Notes: a model not told the origin generated them from the sequence alone. 64,000 bases of DNA from Chryseomicrobium sp. FSL W7-1435 (GCF_038595005.1 NZ_CP151997.1:806001-870000), one strand, 5' to 3'; positions 53,966 to 62,621 are shown, counted from the first letter of the stretch. Translations and numbers: made by a program.

Positions 53966-54259
53966 ATGGATGAAGAAAAAGTAGTAACACGCAAACAGGT
54001 TAAAGCTGTGCGAGAAAAAACCACTGAGGGACAAGAGAAGATGACAGAACAAAAGCCACAAAAACCGACACGCTGGGTTCAAATTCGCTTAATCCCGATT
54101 TGGCTACGTGTTATCCTTGTTCTTCTTCTCATTGCTGGAGCTATCGCTGGTGGCTTAACAGTCGGCTACGCAATTTTAGGTGGCGGTGAAGCAACAGATG
54201 CGTTGAAGTGGGAGACCTACCAACATATTCTCGACATCATGAACGGGACGAATGAATAA
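53966..54259 (+). CDS. EpuA-family small membrane protein (often misnamed RNA polymerase beta subunit)
   Basis: A 97-residue protein with a charged N-terminus (many Lys and Glu, about 1-45), one membrane helix (about 49-71, WLRVILVLLLIAGAIAGGLTVGYAILGG) and a short external tail. It resembles the EpuA family (PF11772), which lies near mbl and fabZ in Bacillales and is often labelled DNA-directed RNA polymerase subunit beta in databases without evidence. Function is unknown; the location suggests an envelope role. AAAGGAG precedes the ATG. Confidence 0.7.
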   Translation: MDEEKVVTRKQVKAVREKTTEGQEKMTEQKPQKPTRWVQIRLIPIWLRVILVLLLIAGAIAGGLTVGYAILGGGEATDALKWETYQHILDIMNGTNE

Positions 54260-54271
54260 GGGGGATTTCAA

Positions 54272-54718
54272 ATGTTAACAACAGAACAAATTCAAGCTAT
54301 CTTGCCACACCGCTACCCATTCTTACTGGTCGATCGTATTTTAGAAATCGAAGAAGGAAAACGGGCAGTTGGTTTAAAAAATGTTTCCATCAATGAGGAA
54401 TATTTCAATGGCCATTTTCCAGGCTATCCAGTAATGCCAGGTGTATTAATTGTAGAAGCGTTAGCTCAAGTTGGGGCAACAGCTGTCTTACAAATGCCGG
54501 AATACAAAGGACGTTTAGCCTTTTTCACGGGAATCGATAATTGCCGTTTCAAACGTCAAGTCAAGCCAGGCGACCAGCTTCGCTTAGAAGTCGAATTGAC
54601 ACGCCTTCGTGGTCAAATTGGTAAAGGTCACGCCATCGCTACTGTAGACGGTGAAATCGCATGTGAAGCAGACATTCTTTTTGCAATTGGCCCTAAAGTA
54701 GAAGAATCTAAAAACTAG
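54272..54718 (+). CDS. fabZ: 3-hydroxyacyl-ACP dehydratase FabZ
   Basis: A 148-residue hot-dog-fold enzyme dehydrating 3-hydroxyacyl-ACP to trans-2-enoyl-ACP in fatty acid synthesis. [13 protein letters not shown], the catalytic His in [13 protein letters not shown] and the Glu in IVEALAQ are intact. AAGGGGG precedes the ATG. It ends the mbl-epuA-fabZ cluster with short spacing of 12 bp. Confidence 0.95.
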   Translation: MLTTEQIQAILPHRYPFLLVDRILEIEEGKRAVGLKNVSINEEYFNGHFPGYPVMPGVLIVEALAQVGATAVLQMPEYKGRLAFFTGIDNCRFKRQVKPGDQLRLEVELTRLRGQIGKGHAIATVDGEIACEADILFAIGPKVEESKN

Positions 54719-54872
54719 TATGCACTTCTACATAGTTAGTATGCATCCCATTTCACAATAAGAAATGGAAATGCAGGCAACAATCGTACCGAATAAAGCC
54801 TTCTTTCTGAAGCAGACTATCAGCAGTCACCTCAAACTGCGTGATGAGTCGAAACAGAAAGGAGGTTTTTTT

Positions 54873-55205
54873 ATGCGTAAACCACTTGTTGCCGTACTAG
54901 CGACTTCTCTACTTCTTGGTGCCTGCGGAACCGATCGAACGATTCCACCAGCCAATGAAACCCCTATGGAAGACGTTCGTGAAGGTGCACAAGAGATGGT
55001 TCCTGACGTCACGCCGCCTGAAACTAATGGAGATCGAGACCCCAACAATGATTTGCTACCGGATGAGCGAAACGATGTGTCTCCAACAGATCGTGACAAA
55101 AATACAGACACGGACAAAGACATGATGCGAGACCCGAACACGAATGAAGAAGACATCATGGAAGATGACATCGACATGAAGGATCGGGATAACCAGGACG
55201 AGTAA
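54873..55205 (+). CDS. Acidic Asp/Asn-rich lipoprotein, unknown function
   Basis: A 110-residue secreted lipoprotein: MRKPLVAVLATSLLLGAC gives a signal peptide with lipobox LGAC and Cys18. The mature part is low complexity, rich in Asp, Asn, Thr, Pro and Glu, and ends in DRDNQDE; it is probably disordered and could bind cations. The start follows AAAGGAGG. I recognise no family. It stands between fabZ and a palindromic repeat, with no partner gene. Confidence 0.72.
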   Translation: MRKPLVAVLATSLLLGACGTDRTIPPANETPMEDVREGAQEMVPDVTPPETNGDRDPNNDLLPDERNDVSPTDRDKNTDTDKDMMRDPNTNEEDIMEDDIDMKDRDNQDE

Positions 55206-55218
55206 ACGATTTTTTTGA

Positions 55219-55345
55219 GGTACCTGTGCACGGAACAATTCACGACAATTGTATAATTATGCTAACGACCTTGAATACTCAAGGTCGTTTTCGCATTTCT
55301 ATGCAATTGTCGTTCATAATCAGAATAGTTTAGTGCACAGGTACC
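55219..55345. repeat. 127-bp palindromic element, GGTACCTGTGCAC end-type, copy 4
   Basis: GGTACCTGTGCAC (55219) to GTGCACAGGTACC (55333-55345), exactly 127 bp. The interior palindrome includes ACGACAATTGTATAATTATGC and a central ACGACCTTGA-ATAC-TCAAGGTCGT hairpin. Unlike the other three copies of this end-type, it is not preceded by a TTTAGATGTGGAAGG element. It lies just past the lipoprotein stop and may serve as its terminator. Confidence 0.88.
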
Positions 55346-55385
55346 TCAGAGGGATATTATGGAAAAAGAAAAACGTTCTTCTGAC

Positions 55386-55823
55386 TTAAGACTCGTCTTC
55401 TTCGTCTTTCAAGGCAGGTCGTTCTTTCATCGCTTTCTCAAATCGTTGAAGAAGCGCATCGCCTTCAAAGCCATCTTCAATCAACTCCGCTAGTAAGCCC
55501 TCTGCGTACTTTCGGCGCGCTTGCTTCAACGTTCCGCGGAATAGGACAGAAATGGAATCGCCAACTTGTTTAACAGAATACGCCATCACTTCAAAAGGGG
55601 CTGGTTCGTTTTCTGGGTAGGAAATAACTACTCGCGCCTCAACGATCTCTTGTGTGGCGACTAAATCATCAAAGTAAGTCTTCAACTCTTTGATGGTAAA
55701 CAGTTCAATTGCCCAAGAGCGTGCTGAATTTTCTTGGTTGATGATGATGCCATCTTCTAAAGGAATCAATTTGGACTCGTGTTGACTAAGGATGGATGTT
55801 TCGATGACTTTAAATGTTTTCAT
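55386..55823 (-). CDS. ywpF: YwpF-like protein
   Basis: A 145-residue cytoplasmic protein matching the YwpF family, which neighbours ssbB in Bacillales. The N-terminus (MKTFKVIETSI...LEDGIIINQENSARSWAIELF) is the conserved part; the C-terminus is acidic and helical. Function is not known. GGAGG sits 11 bases before the chosen ATG; a TTG at 55844 is an alternative start. It is divergent from ssbB across a 250-bp gap. Confidence 0.75.
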   Translation of the reverse strand: MKTFKVIETSILSQHESKLIPLEDGIIINQENSARSWAIELFTIKELKTYFDDLVATQEIVEARVVISYPENEPAPFEVMAYSVKQVGDSISVLFRGTLKQARRKYAEGLLAELIEDGFEGDALLQRFEKAMKERPALKDEEDES

Positions 55824-55936
55824 AGACGTAAGAACCTCCAACACAGTGAATTTTCACAAGTATAGCACAGCGCAAAACTAATCTAAAAAAATTGACGAAC
55901 GAACCAAAATACTATTGTGTATGCCAAAATGGCCTC

Positions 55937-56001
55937 AAAATGAAATTTTCACAGCAACTTAGCAAATTATTGCAGGGAATTTGCTGTGAAAACTCTATTT
56001 T
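55937..56001 (+). promoter_or_regulatory. Two ComK-type AT-boxes upstream of ssbB, with a flanking inverted repeat
   Basis: AAAA-TGAAA-TTTT (55937-55949) and AAAA-CTCTA-TTTT (55989-56001) both fit the ComK AT-box AAAA-N5-TTTT. They lie 52 bp apart start to start, close to five helical turns, so on the same DNA face. An inverted repeat TTTTCACAGCAA (55946-55957) / TTGCTGTGAAAA (55981-55992) spans the gap. ComK sites normally have 8-, 18- or 31-bp spacers, so the 39-bp spacer is atypical. B. subtilis ssbB is a ComK-regulated competence gene. Confidence 0.55.
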
Positions 56002-56071
56002 CTCGATTTGCCAGCAAAGCTCTTTGTCCCTTATGCTGTGAATACTTTCATACAGAAGGGAGGTGAAAGCT

Positions 56072-56467
56072 GTGAACAAGGTTGCATTAATCGGTCGATT
56101 GACGAAAGATCCAGTCCTCCGCACACTCCATCAGGACGGCAGAGGCGTAACGGGCTTCAGTATGGCCGTTCCCAATGGGTACAAAAAAGATGAAGCCGAC
56201 TTCGTTACTTGTACCGTTTTTGGAAAACTGGCGGAACTGACCGTCAAGTACTGTGGAAAAGGATCTTTAGTCGGTGTGACAGGTCGACTACATACGCGGT
56301 CTTACGACAAAGAAGGCACGCGCGTCTACGTCACCGAGGTCATCGTAGAAGAAATACGATTTTTAGCAACGAAACGCAAGGAAGAACAGCCCGCTGATCA
56401 AGTAGAAGTAGCTGAAGACCGCTTTGAATTTCCTACAGAGTTTAAACCAAATACGACTCCAGTCTAA
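56072..56467 (+). CDS. ssbB: Single-stranded DNA-binding protein SsbB
   Basis: A 131-residue OB-fold protein (about residues 1-105: NKVALIGRLTKDPVL, GFSMAVPNGYKKDEADFVTCTVFGK, VGVTGRLHTRSYDKEGTRVYVTEV). It lacks the acidic DDDIPF tip of housekeeping SsbA and ends PTEFKPNTTPV, as expected for the competence paralogue that protects incoming single strands. The GTG at 56072 follows AAGGGAGGTGA; an earlier GTG at 56063 lies within that site. ComK-like boxes upstream support a competence role. Confidence 0.9.
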   Translation: MNKVALIGRLTKDPVLRTLHQDGRGVTGFSMAVPNGYKKDEADFVTCTVFGKLAELTVKYCGKGSLVGVTGRLHTRSYDKEGTRVYVTEVIVEEIRFLATKRKEEQPADQVEVAEDRFEFPTEFKPNTTPV

Positions 56468-56507
56468 TCAAACCACACATCGCCATGTGTAAGTCTTCTC
56501 TCAAGCG

Positions 56508-56540
56508 GACGCCTTTGGTATGGGGATAACAAAGGCGTTC
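56508..56540. terminator. Hairpin between convergent ssbB and SNF2 gene
   Basis: GACGCCTTTG and CAAAGGCGTTC pair around a 12-base loop. T-runs on either side are weak, so termination is only probable; it lies between two convergent stops. Confidence 0.5.
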
Positions 56541-56547
56541 GTGTTTG

Positions 56548-59214
56548 TTAGGAAAGTGACAAAAGGTCTGTCAGCTCATCATCACTTAATTCAGTGATCC
56601 ACTGACTTGAATGAATCAGTTCGTCAGATAACGACTGCTTTTGTTCAAGTAGCGCGTCAATCTTTTCTTCAATTGTTCCAATGGTTAAAAATTTATGCAC
56701 ATGCACGAACTGTTGCTGACCAATTCGGTAAGCTCGGTCCGTTGCTTGATTTTCAACTGCCGGATTCCACCAGCGATCGGCATGGATGACATGGGTAGCT
56801 GCAGTCAGGTTCAGTCCCGTTCCGCCAGCCTTGAGCGATAATAAGAAAATCGGAAACTCACTAGCCTGGAATGAAGCGACCAAATGATCACGCTGGCCTT
56901 TTGGCATACTGCCTGTCAGGAAAGGACTATCAATATCGTATAGTTCACTGAAGCAGTGCTGCAACAAGTGGCCCATCCCGATATACTGTGTGAAAATCAG
57001 ACACTGCTCTCCACGCGCAGCGATTTCACCTGCAAGCGACACGATACCCGCAAGCTTAGCAGATCGCTGAAGCATGACCTCCGCTTCATCAAACGGTTCT
57101 TTTAAATAAAGTGCAGGGTGATTACATAATTGCTTTAACTTGCTCAGCATTTTAAGAACCAACCCTTTTCGTTGAAAGCCGCTGAGATTTCCGAGCTGGC
57201 TGACGGACTCTTGAATTAACGATTCATAGAGTGCTGCCTGCTCGGTAGTCAACGCGCAATACTCTTTTTGCTCCAGCTTCTCAGGTAAATTCAACTGAAG
57301 ATCTGGATCTCGCTTCGTACGACGTAGCAAGAACGGTTGAATTTTCACTCGCAAACGGTCCTTCGCCTGTTCGTCCTCATCTCGTTCAATCGGCGCCATG
57401 TAAGTATCTTGGAACGATTTGAACGACCCCAAATACCCTTTATGAATAAAGTCAAAGATCGCCCACAGTTCGGACAAGCGATTTTCGACGGGTGTTCCTG
57501 TTAAAGCAATGTGATGCACACCACGTAATTTACGAATCGCACGTGACTGCTTGGTCTGCATATTTTTAATGTTTTGTGCTTCATCCAGTGTCACAGAACT
57601 CCAAGCAATTTGCTGAAGTGTCTCGGCATCTTGAGTGGCAATTCCGTAAGTCGTTAGAACAACATCCGCATCCGTCGTGATAACGCCACGATTGGACCCG
57701 TAATGAGTGGCAACACGAAGAGAAGGTGCAAACTTTTCAAGCTCTTTCTGCCAGTTCCCGAGAACGGATGTCGGACAGATAATGAGAGACGGCTTCTCAG
57801 CATCTTGTTCGTGAACATTCAACAAGTAGGCAATCAACTGAATAGTCTTTCCGAGCCCCATGTCATCAGCAAGAATAGCCCCAAAGGATTCACTGCGCAT
57901 AAACGCTAGCCAGTTCAATCCCAGCTGCTGGTAAGGTCGAAGCTCTGTCAGCAAGCGAGGGGAAGGCGGTACCTCTGGAAAGGCCTTTTTTTCTTGCAAC
58001 TGGTTGAGGTACGTCTCTAGAGACTGATGCAACTGGAACTGGATAAGCGGGTCATCTTCATCCTCTTCATCAGCAGCAAGTGTCAACTCGTCTGGCAGCT
58101 CTTGGAACAACAGATCCCGTACTGTCCATTCTTCTTCTTCCGAGCGGTCGAGCAACTTGCGAATTTCTTGAATCCACTGCGCATCAATTTGGAACCACTG
58201 GTCACCAGAACGAATGAAGGAACGATTTTCTTCCACCATTTGTCGGAATTGGTCTTCACTAATTTCTTGACCACCCAGAGAGAAGTTCCAGTTGAACTGA
58301 ATGATTTGTTCTAGGCCTGCAGCTGACTTATAGCGACTAGTACTGGCCGATGCGCGGACTTGCATTTTTGATTCTTTGATTTCTTTTAACCAAGCAGGTA
58401 GTACCACATCGTAACCGAATGCTTGTAGCTTCGCTAAATCGTGACGAAGGAAGTCACGGACCTGCATATCGTCAAGTCCAATAGAATAGAAAGTCTCTGA
58501 TTCTTCTTCTAAAAGAGAGACAAACGGGATGATTCCGCGCTGAAACGATGTAACAACGTCTGAGAGATGCTCCCACTTAGCAGGGAGTGCCTGTTCAATA
58601 GGAAGCGAGCGTTTTTTTAAGGCAGGAGCCCAGTAACTAGAACTACGTACACCGCGAATGACAGTTTCTAACGTCCATTCATCAGATGAATCATCTGGCT
58701 CCATTAAACGAAGCGCTACATGAATGTCTGGGTGCTGTTGGACTTTATGAATAGGCCAACCCCCATTTTTGAAATAGTCCTGTAGACTTACCAAATCATC
58801 ATATGAAAAAGCAGCTTGTCGCGCTTTCTGAAGAATAGCAGTTTCCACTATAGAAGTAACGGCTTCGTCGTCGCTAGCTGAAACATAGATGCTGTTTACA
58901 TCAAAACCGACATGTTCCCAAAGGTCTGGCTTGTTCCAAAGCGTTGCTGCCTTTGTGATGGCTTCAAAGTGTTGCACCGATTCCGCATCATGTCCATAGA
59001 ATTCATAGAGATCTGATGGGTTTGGGAGCAGGTCAATCGCGTCTAGGGAAGATAACACAAACTTTCCTTTTTGATCTTCAATGGGAAGACCGAAAAAACT
59101 GTCTCGGTGCTTGCCATATAGGGAAGTTTTTAATCGTTCGGTACTGCCAGGGCTTGATACAGCAAAGCCCCCATCAAGTTTTTCCACATAGAGTGGGATA
59201 GAAAATAGTTTCAC
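56548..59214 (-). CDS. ywqA: SNF2-family ATPase (YwqA type)
   Basis: An 888-residue protein. The N-terminal half carries the bacterial SNF2-associated region (about 280-400, FVSLLEEESETFYSIG... FNWNFSLGGQEIS). Residues about 430-880 form the SNF2 helicase core: motif I DDMGLGKT, motif II DEAQ, motif III TGTPVENRLSELW, motif V GGTGLNLT and motif VI DRAYRIGQ. Such proteins move along or remodel protein-DNA complexes; RapA-like roles at RNA polymerase have been suggested. GTG start at 59214 overlaps the stop of the upstream SWIM gene by four bases (GTGA), so the pair is co-translated. Confidence 0.9.
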   Translation of the reverse strand: MKLFSIPLYVEKLDGGFAVSSPGSTERLKTSLYGKHRDSFFGLPIEDQKGKFVLSSLDAIDLLPNPSDLYEFYGHDAESVQHFEAITKAATLWNKPDLWEHVGFDVNSIYVSASDDEAVTSIVETAILQKARQAAFSYDDLVSLQDYFKNGGWPIHKVQQHPDIHVALRLMEPDDSSDEWTLETVIRGVRSSSYWAPALKKRSLPIEQALPAKWEHLSDVVTSFQRGIIPFVSLLEEESETFYSIGLDDMQVRDFLRHDLAKLQAFGYDVVLPAWLKEIKESKMQVRASASTSRYKSAAGLEQIIQFNWNFSLGGQEISEDQFRQMVEENRSFIRSGDQWFQIDAQWIQEIRKLLDRSEEEEWTVRDLLFQELPDELTLAADEEDEDDPLIQFQLHQSLETYLNQLQEKKAFPEVPPSPRLLTELRPYQQLGLNWLAFMRSESFGAILADDMGLGKTIQLIAYLLNVHEQDAEKPSLIICPTSVLGNWQKELEKFAPSLRVATHYGSNRGVITTDADVVLTTYGIATQDAETLQQIAWSSVTLDEAQNIKNMQTKQSRAIRKLRGVHHIALTGTPVENRLSELWAIFDFIHKGYLGSFKSFQDTYMAPIERDEDEQAKDRLRVKIQPFLLRRTKRDPDLQLNLPEKLEQKEYCALTTEQAALYESLIQESVSQLGNLSGFQRKGLVLKMLSKLKQLCNHPALYLKEPFDEAEVMLQRSAKLAGIVSLAGEIAARGEQCLIFTQYIGMGHLLQHCFSELYDIDSPFLTGSMPKGQRDHLVASFQASEFPIFLLSLKAGGTGLNLTAATHVIHADRWWNPAVENQATDRAYRIGQQQFVHVHKFLTIGTIEEKIDALLEQKQSLSDELIHSSQWITELSDDELTDLLSLS

Positions 59215-60779
59215 AGTGCCAGATTTCCTTTCTCCATTTCCTGCTGAAACGCCCGCAAGCGACGGAATTTTTCGCGGATTTCCTGAACGTAGTGGTTCCA
59301 ATAAACGGTTTCATTGGCAGCCTTAGCGAGCTGCTTCATCTTTTTCATATGCCGAACAGCTTGTTTATAGCTGTCACGCTTTTTCTCATTGATTTCCCGT
59401 ACGACATTGACATGATAAATCGGCAGAAGGGCAAAAGGCGCATGTTCCTTCACGATATCTAAGCCACACGCTTCTGCATACGTTATGCCGCTTTGACAGT
59501 AGAGATGAAGGTCTGCCCAGTCTTGGTAACGCTCTTGATCAATCAACCACAAAGAATAGGGCTCAAGTGTAAAAGGAATTAACAACCGATAAAAGTGAGC
59601 TTGGCTCTCAGGAGACAACTCCAATTGGCGCTCAACATAACGCAATGTGTAAATAATACGTGATGCACGAGTATCTGTTTCGAGATGTTGCTCAATGGCA
59701 GGTAAGAGCTGTTCAAACATCTGTGTAGCCATCTCAATTTCATGTTCTTCGATAGCAAACTGAATAAGAGCTAAATAGTTGGCCACTTCTTCAGCTGGGA
59801 TGTCCTTCATTGTCTGTAAGAGACGGTCGGTCTGGCCAAGTTGGAAGTAAAACAGCTGTCGTACTTGTAACAGTGTATTGCCATCTTTTGTTTCAGAATG
59901 GGCTTCTAAAAATGCCAGCTCTTTCTCACGCGCCAATTTAGTCGTTCCGAGCTCAGACCAATAATGGGAGTACAAGGCACTACGCTGGCTGAAATAACCT
60001 TCGGCATCTGTTAACAAGTGCCGTACATACCGTTCGATCCGTTCGTAAAAAGGATCGGCGGCAAAGAAGCGATGTTGCGTGTGAAGCTGCTTAAATTGAT
60101 GTTTGAGTTCCTGCATGGTCTCGTCCAAGAAATAGCGGACGCGTCCACGTTCGTTTTCTCTGGAGAAGCTGTTAAGAGTAGGCCATAGTTTTACGAGTGT
60201 CATAAGCGTGACGCTCGTATCGAAAAGAACGTGCCACTCTCTCTCAAGTGGGCGAATTCGTTGCATTTGTCTCTTGTAATCACCCAGCGCAAACTCCATT
60301 AAGAAGAAGCTCGCTGCGTGTTCTTGCAACACCAGCTGATTCAGAAGAGTGCTTGCGTATTGTTCCCACGCGAGTGGTGTGCGATTTTTTTGGATATCTG
60401 AAATGGACTGTTGGTCAGCTTTAGAACGCCAAGCCTTTACCCATTCGCTCAAGGAATCGATATGTTGATATAAGTAAAATAAAATGGCGACTTGGTGCCG
60501 GCATTGTTTGCGGCCGCTACACGTGCATGAAGTATGTTCATAAAAAGAAATATGCACGTAGGCATCGTGAACATCGCGTACTACAAAGTCCGCTTCATGA
60601 CGAACGGGTTGATAATCGACTAGCTGGACGGCACCGTTTCGTACAAACGATTGAGCACTTCGAACAAGAGACTCGTCTTGCGCAACACCCGCAACTAAAT
60701 CCTCAGAAAGTTGTTTCATCAGTTGTTGGAGAGGCTCTTCATAAAACGTTAAAAGACGTTGAACTGTTATCCCTTTCAC
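59211..60779 (-). CDS. ywqB: SWIM zinc-finger protein (YwqB type)
   Basis: A 522-residue protein with a SWIM zinc finger near residues 80-100 (SCTCSGRKQCRHQVAILFYL, pattern CxCxnCxH), which binds DNA or protein partners. The remainder is alpha-helical and repeat-like with many Leu and Glu and no recognised catalytic motif. Pairing with a SNF2 ATPase is conserved in Bacillales (ywqB-ywqA) and suggests one complex. GTG start with weak ribosome site GGTGA. Confidence 0.85.
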   Translation of the reverse strand: MKGITVQRLLTFYEEPLQQLMKQLSEDLVAGVAQDESLVRSAQSFVRNGAVQLVDYQPVRHEADFVVRDVHDAYVHISFYEHTSCTCSGRKQCRHQVAILFYLYQHIDSLSEWVKAWRSKADQQSISDIQKNRTPLAWEQYASTLLNQLVLQEHAASFFLMEFALGDYKRQMQRIRPLEREWHVLFDTSVTLMTLVKLWPTLNSFSRENERGRVRYFLDETMQELKHQFKQLHTQHRFFAADPFYERIERYVRHLLTDAEGYFSQRSALYSHYWSELGTTKLAREKELAFLEAHSETKDGNTLLQVRQLFYFQLGQTDRLLQTMKDIPAEEVANYLALIQFAIEEHEIEMATQMFEQLLPAIEQHLETDTRASRIIYTLRYVERQLELSPESQAHFYRLLIPFTLEPYSLWLIDQERYQDWADLHLYCQSGITYAEACGLDIVKEHAPFALLPIYHVNVVREINEKKRDSYKQAVRHMKKMKQLAKAANETVYWNHYVQEIREKFRRLRAFQQEMEKGNLAL

Positions 60780-60837
60780 AGGGGTTCACCACACATTTCT
60801 AAAAGACTATCCTTCCATTATAACGTCTTTTAGGCAA

Positions 60838-60874
60838 AGAAAAAACATGGATTCGCAATTTCGCATCCATGTTG
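60838..60874 (-). terminator. Intrinsic terminator of the XRE regulator gene (minus strand)
   Basis: Read on the minus strand, AACATGGATGCG pairs with CG(A)ATCCATGTT and is followed by TTTTTTC. It lies six bases past the regulator stop. Confidence 0.85.
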
Positions 60875-60879
60875 AGTAG

Positions 60880-61284
60880 TTAAGTGATTGATTTAAGTAA
60901 ATTACGAAGCAGCTTTTCCTGCTCTTCTTTTGAAAGATCACGCAATTGCAGTAGTAAACTTCGAAAATCGTCCAATGGCAATAGTTCTTCTAGAAGAGGA
61001 GAAAACTGACCATAATAGCGACCTTGTGACTCATGTGCTTGCTCCACAAAAGACTCTGTGGACTTTCGTTTACTGGAGTCATCCGTGAGTAAATCCAAAA
61101 ACTGTTCATCTGTCAGTTGATAGGCTTTACGAATCGCAAAGACCATCTCTAGACTCGGAAGACGTTTTGAACTTTCATAACGTGACAAAGTGGCATTTGA
61201 AACCTTCAATAGCTTAGCAGCCTCATCTTGAGAAATATCTAGTTGTTCATCTCGATAAGCTTTTAATTTCTCGTGAAATTTCAC
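60880..61284 (-). CDS. XRE-family transcriptional regulator
   Basis: A 134-residue protein with an N-terminal Cro/C1 helix-turn-helix (about 5-60: DEQLDISQDEAAKLLKVSNATLSRYESSKRLPSLEMVFAI) and a helical C-terminal region (about 85-134) probably used for oligomerisation, ending KEEQEKLLRNLLKSIT. The GTG at 61284 follows AGAGGTGA; a longer upstream frame is not supported. Two TACCA-N3-TGGTA-like sites upstream suggest autoregulation and control of the divergent small gene. The target pathway is unknown. Confidence 0.82.
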   Translation of the reverse strand: MKFHEKLKAYRDEQLDISQDEAAKLLKVSNATLSRYESSKRLPSLEMVFAIRKAYQLTDEQFLDLLTDDSSKRKSTESFVEQAHESQGRYYGQFSPLLEELLPLDDFRSLLLQLRDLSKEEQEKLLRNLLKSIT

Positions 61285-61298
61285 TCGTTTCACCTCTT

Positions 61299-61359
61299 TA
61301 CCAATATGGTAAGAGTAGCTATTCTGAGCGGATGGATGTTGGTTTTTGCCAAAATGGTA
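61299..61359. promoter_or_regulatory. Paired operator-like palindromes between XRE gene and divergent gene
   Basis: TACCAATATGGTA (61299-61311) and TGCCAAAATGGTA (61347-61359) share the form TrCCA-N3-TGGTA and are 48 bp apart. They lie between the divergent starts at 61284 and 61435, where an autoregulating XRE protein would bind. Confidence 0.6.
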
Positions 61360-61434
61360 AAAAAGAAATAAAAGGGAAATGAGATGGGTTATAACCAAAT
61401 AGTAGGTAAAAATAGCTAAGAAAGAGTGATTCAC

Positions 61435-61716
61435 ATGCCACGGTATAAAACTACATTTAAACTCAACATTCCCCATTTTATGAGGTCAAATATTCAAGTT
61501 AACATCGACTTGTGTCGAGAGACGATAGACTACCCTCATTTGGAAGGATGCAAAATCTATTTGAATGAAAATTGTGATGAAATAACCTTATATACGAAGC
61601 AAAAACTAACGGATCAACAACTAAGGGACCTTCCACTTGAAAGGTTACTTATGCTTCATGATTCCGGAATTGGGTATTTTTTAAAGCCACATTCGCGGCA
61701 AAACAAAGAGAGTTAA
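61435..61716 (+). CDS. Hypothetical protein divergent from XRE regulator
   Basis: A 93-residue soluble protein with no signal peptide or membrane segment. The N-terminus (MPRYKTTFKLNIPHFM) is basic, the centre mixed, and the end basic (FLKPHSRQNKES). I recognise no family. It shares a control region containing two palindromes with the XRE gene, so it is probably regulated by it. The ribosome site (AAGAGTGA) is modest and the start could instead be the GTG at 61426. An intrinsic terminator follows. Confidence 0.6.
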   Translation: MPRYKTTFKLNIPHFMRSNIQVNIDLCRETIDYPHLEGCKIYLNENCDEITLYTKQKLTDQQLRDLPLERLLMLHDSGIGYFLKPHSRQNKES

Positions 61717-61745
61717 GGGAGAAGTAGAATTTTAGACAAAAAAAT

Positions 61746-61770
61746 AAGAGCCTTAGCATAGGCTCTTTTG
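61746..61770 (+). terminator. Intrinsic terminator after 61435 gene
   Basis: AAGAGCCT-TAGCAT-AGGCTCTTTT, a perfect eight-bp stem with T-run; flanking A residues may also allow use on the other strand. Confidence 0.82.
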
Positions 61771-61870
61771 CGGTTATTTTGTGAACTAAGATGTTTTCAT
61801 GCACATTCTTTCGGGAATATGATAAACTAGTACAAACAGAATATTCTAACAATAAAAGGAGGGGGAGAAC

Positions 61871-62314
61871 ATGCTACATGTTGAGATGATGAAACCGTTC
61901 CACACAGAAGTGAAAGACAACAAGATTCGACTCGTGTTTGCGTATCAGTATTTTTCATTACGCAAAGATGAAGAGGTATTCAGCTTCATTCCAGTCGAAG
62001 GAAAAGAGATTGTCCTAAACAGAGAGACACTTCAAGTGGAAAACTTATCAGAGGTGTTTGTGTTCCAAAAAGGCAATCGCTTTATTCGGTTACCGCTGTA
62101 CCAACTGTTACTCGTTTCCGATGTTCACGATCATTTAAAGACGCTGATTGAGCCAGTCGCTGAACAAGAAAATGATGAAGAAGTATCTGAATTGATTCAA
62201 GCGCTCGAGCGTGAAAATTTTGAACGTCTCATGGATAATGCGTTAACATTACGAGACGTCGATTTATTCTACCAATTATTAGCCAGCCAACATGACGGAG
62301 GTACCTATGTTTAA
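61871..62314 (+). CDS. IDEAL-domain protein
   Basis: A 147-residue cytoplasmic protein with a strong RBS (AAAGGAGGGGGAG). The C-terminal segment LMDNALTLRDVDLFYQLLA fits the short IDEAL domain (PF08858) found in several Bacillales proteins of unknown or regulatory function. The N-terminal 100 residues are beta-rich (HTEVKDNKIRLVFAYQYFSL) and I do not recognise them. It is monocistronic, bounded by terminators. Confidence 0.68.
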   Translation: MLHVEMMKPFHTEVKDNKIRLVFAYQYFSLRKDEEVFSFIPVEGKEIVLNRETLQVENLSEVFVFQKGNRFIRLPLYQLLLVSDVHDHLKTLIEPVAEQENDEEVSELIQALERENFERLMDNALTLRDVDLFYQLLASQHDGGTYV

Positions 62315-62326
62315 CTCAACTCAATA

Positions 62327-62370
62327 AAAAGCATCTATCTTAACGAACCGCCGTTACGATAGATGCTTTT
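62327..62370. terminator. Bidirectional terminator
   Basis: AAAAGCATCTATC (62327-62339) pairs perfectly with GATAGATGCTTTT (62358-62370). A-rich left and T-rich right arms serve the plus-strand IDEAL gene and the convergent minus-strand small gene. Confidence 0.82.
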
Positions 62371-62376
62371 ACTGTT

Positions 62377-62475
62377 TTAAAAGAATGCGTTTAAGAATAG
62401 CACGGAGAGTGTAGAGCCTATCAATCCAAATAAAATATCCCCCCAGCTAAACGACAAATCAATGAATTGCCGCAT
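62377..62475 (-). CDS. Candidate 32-residue membrane peptide
   Basis: A minus-strand frame of 32 codons reading MRQFIDLSFSWGDILFGLIG and continuing STLSVLFLNAFF. It has an AAAGGGG ribosome site at suitable spacing upstream of its ATG and ends within seven bases of a bidirectional terminator. A single hydrophobic segment (about 14-32) preceded by a short amphipathic start predicts a small inner-membrane peptide. No family is recognised; coding is supported by signal layout only. Confidence 0.5.
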   Translation of the reverse strand: MRQFIDLSFSWGDILFGLIGSTLSVLFLNAFF

Positions 62476-62621
62476 TGTAATCCGCCCCTTTCTATTACTA
62501 AAGTAGTCGTCTAACTCCTTAAAAAGTTTCAGCAGAAATTATTTACGCGTTTCTATCGGTTTAATCACGTTCCATTAGACAAAATATGCTAGAATTATCC
62601 TTATGGATGAGGAGGTCTATC

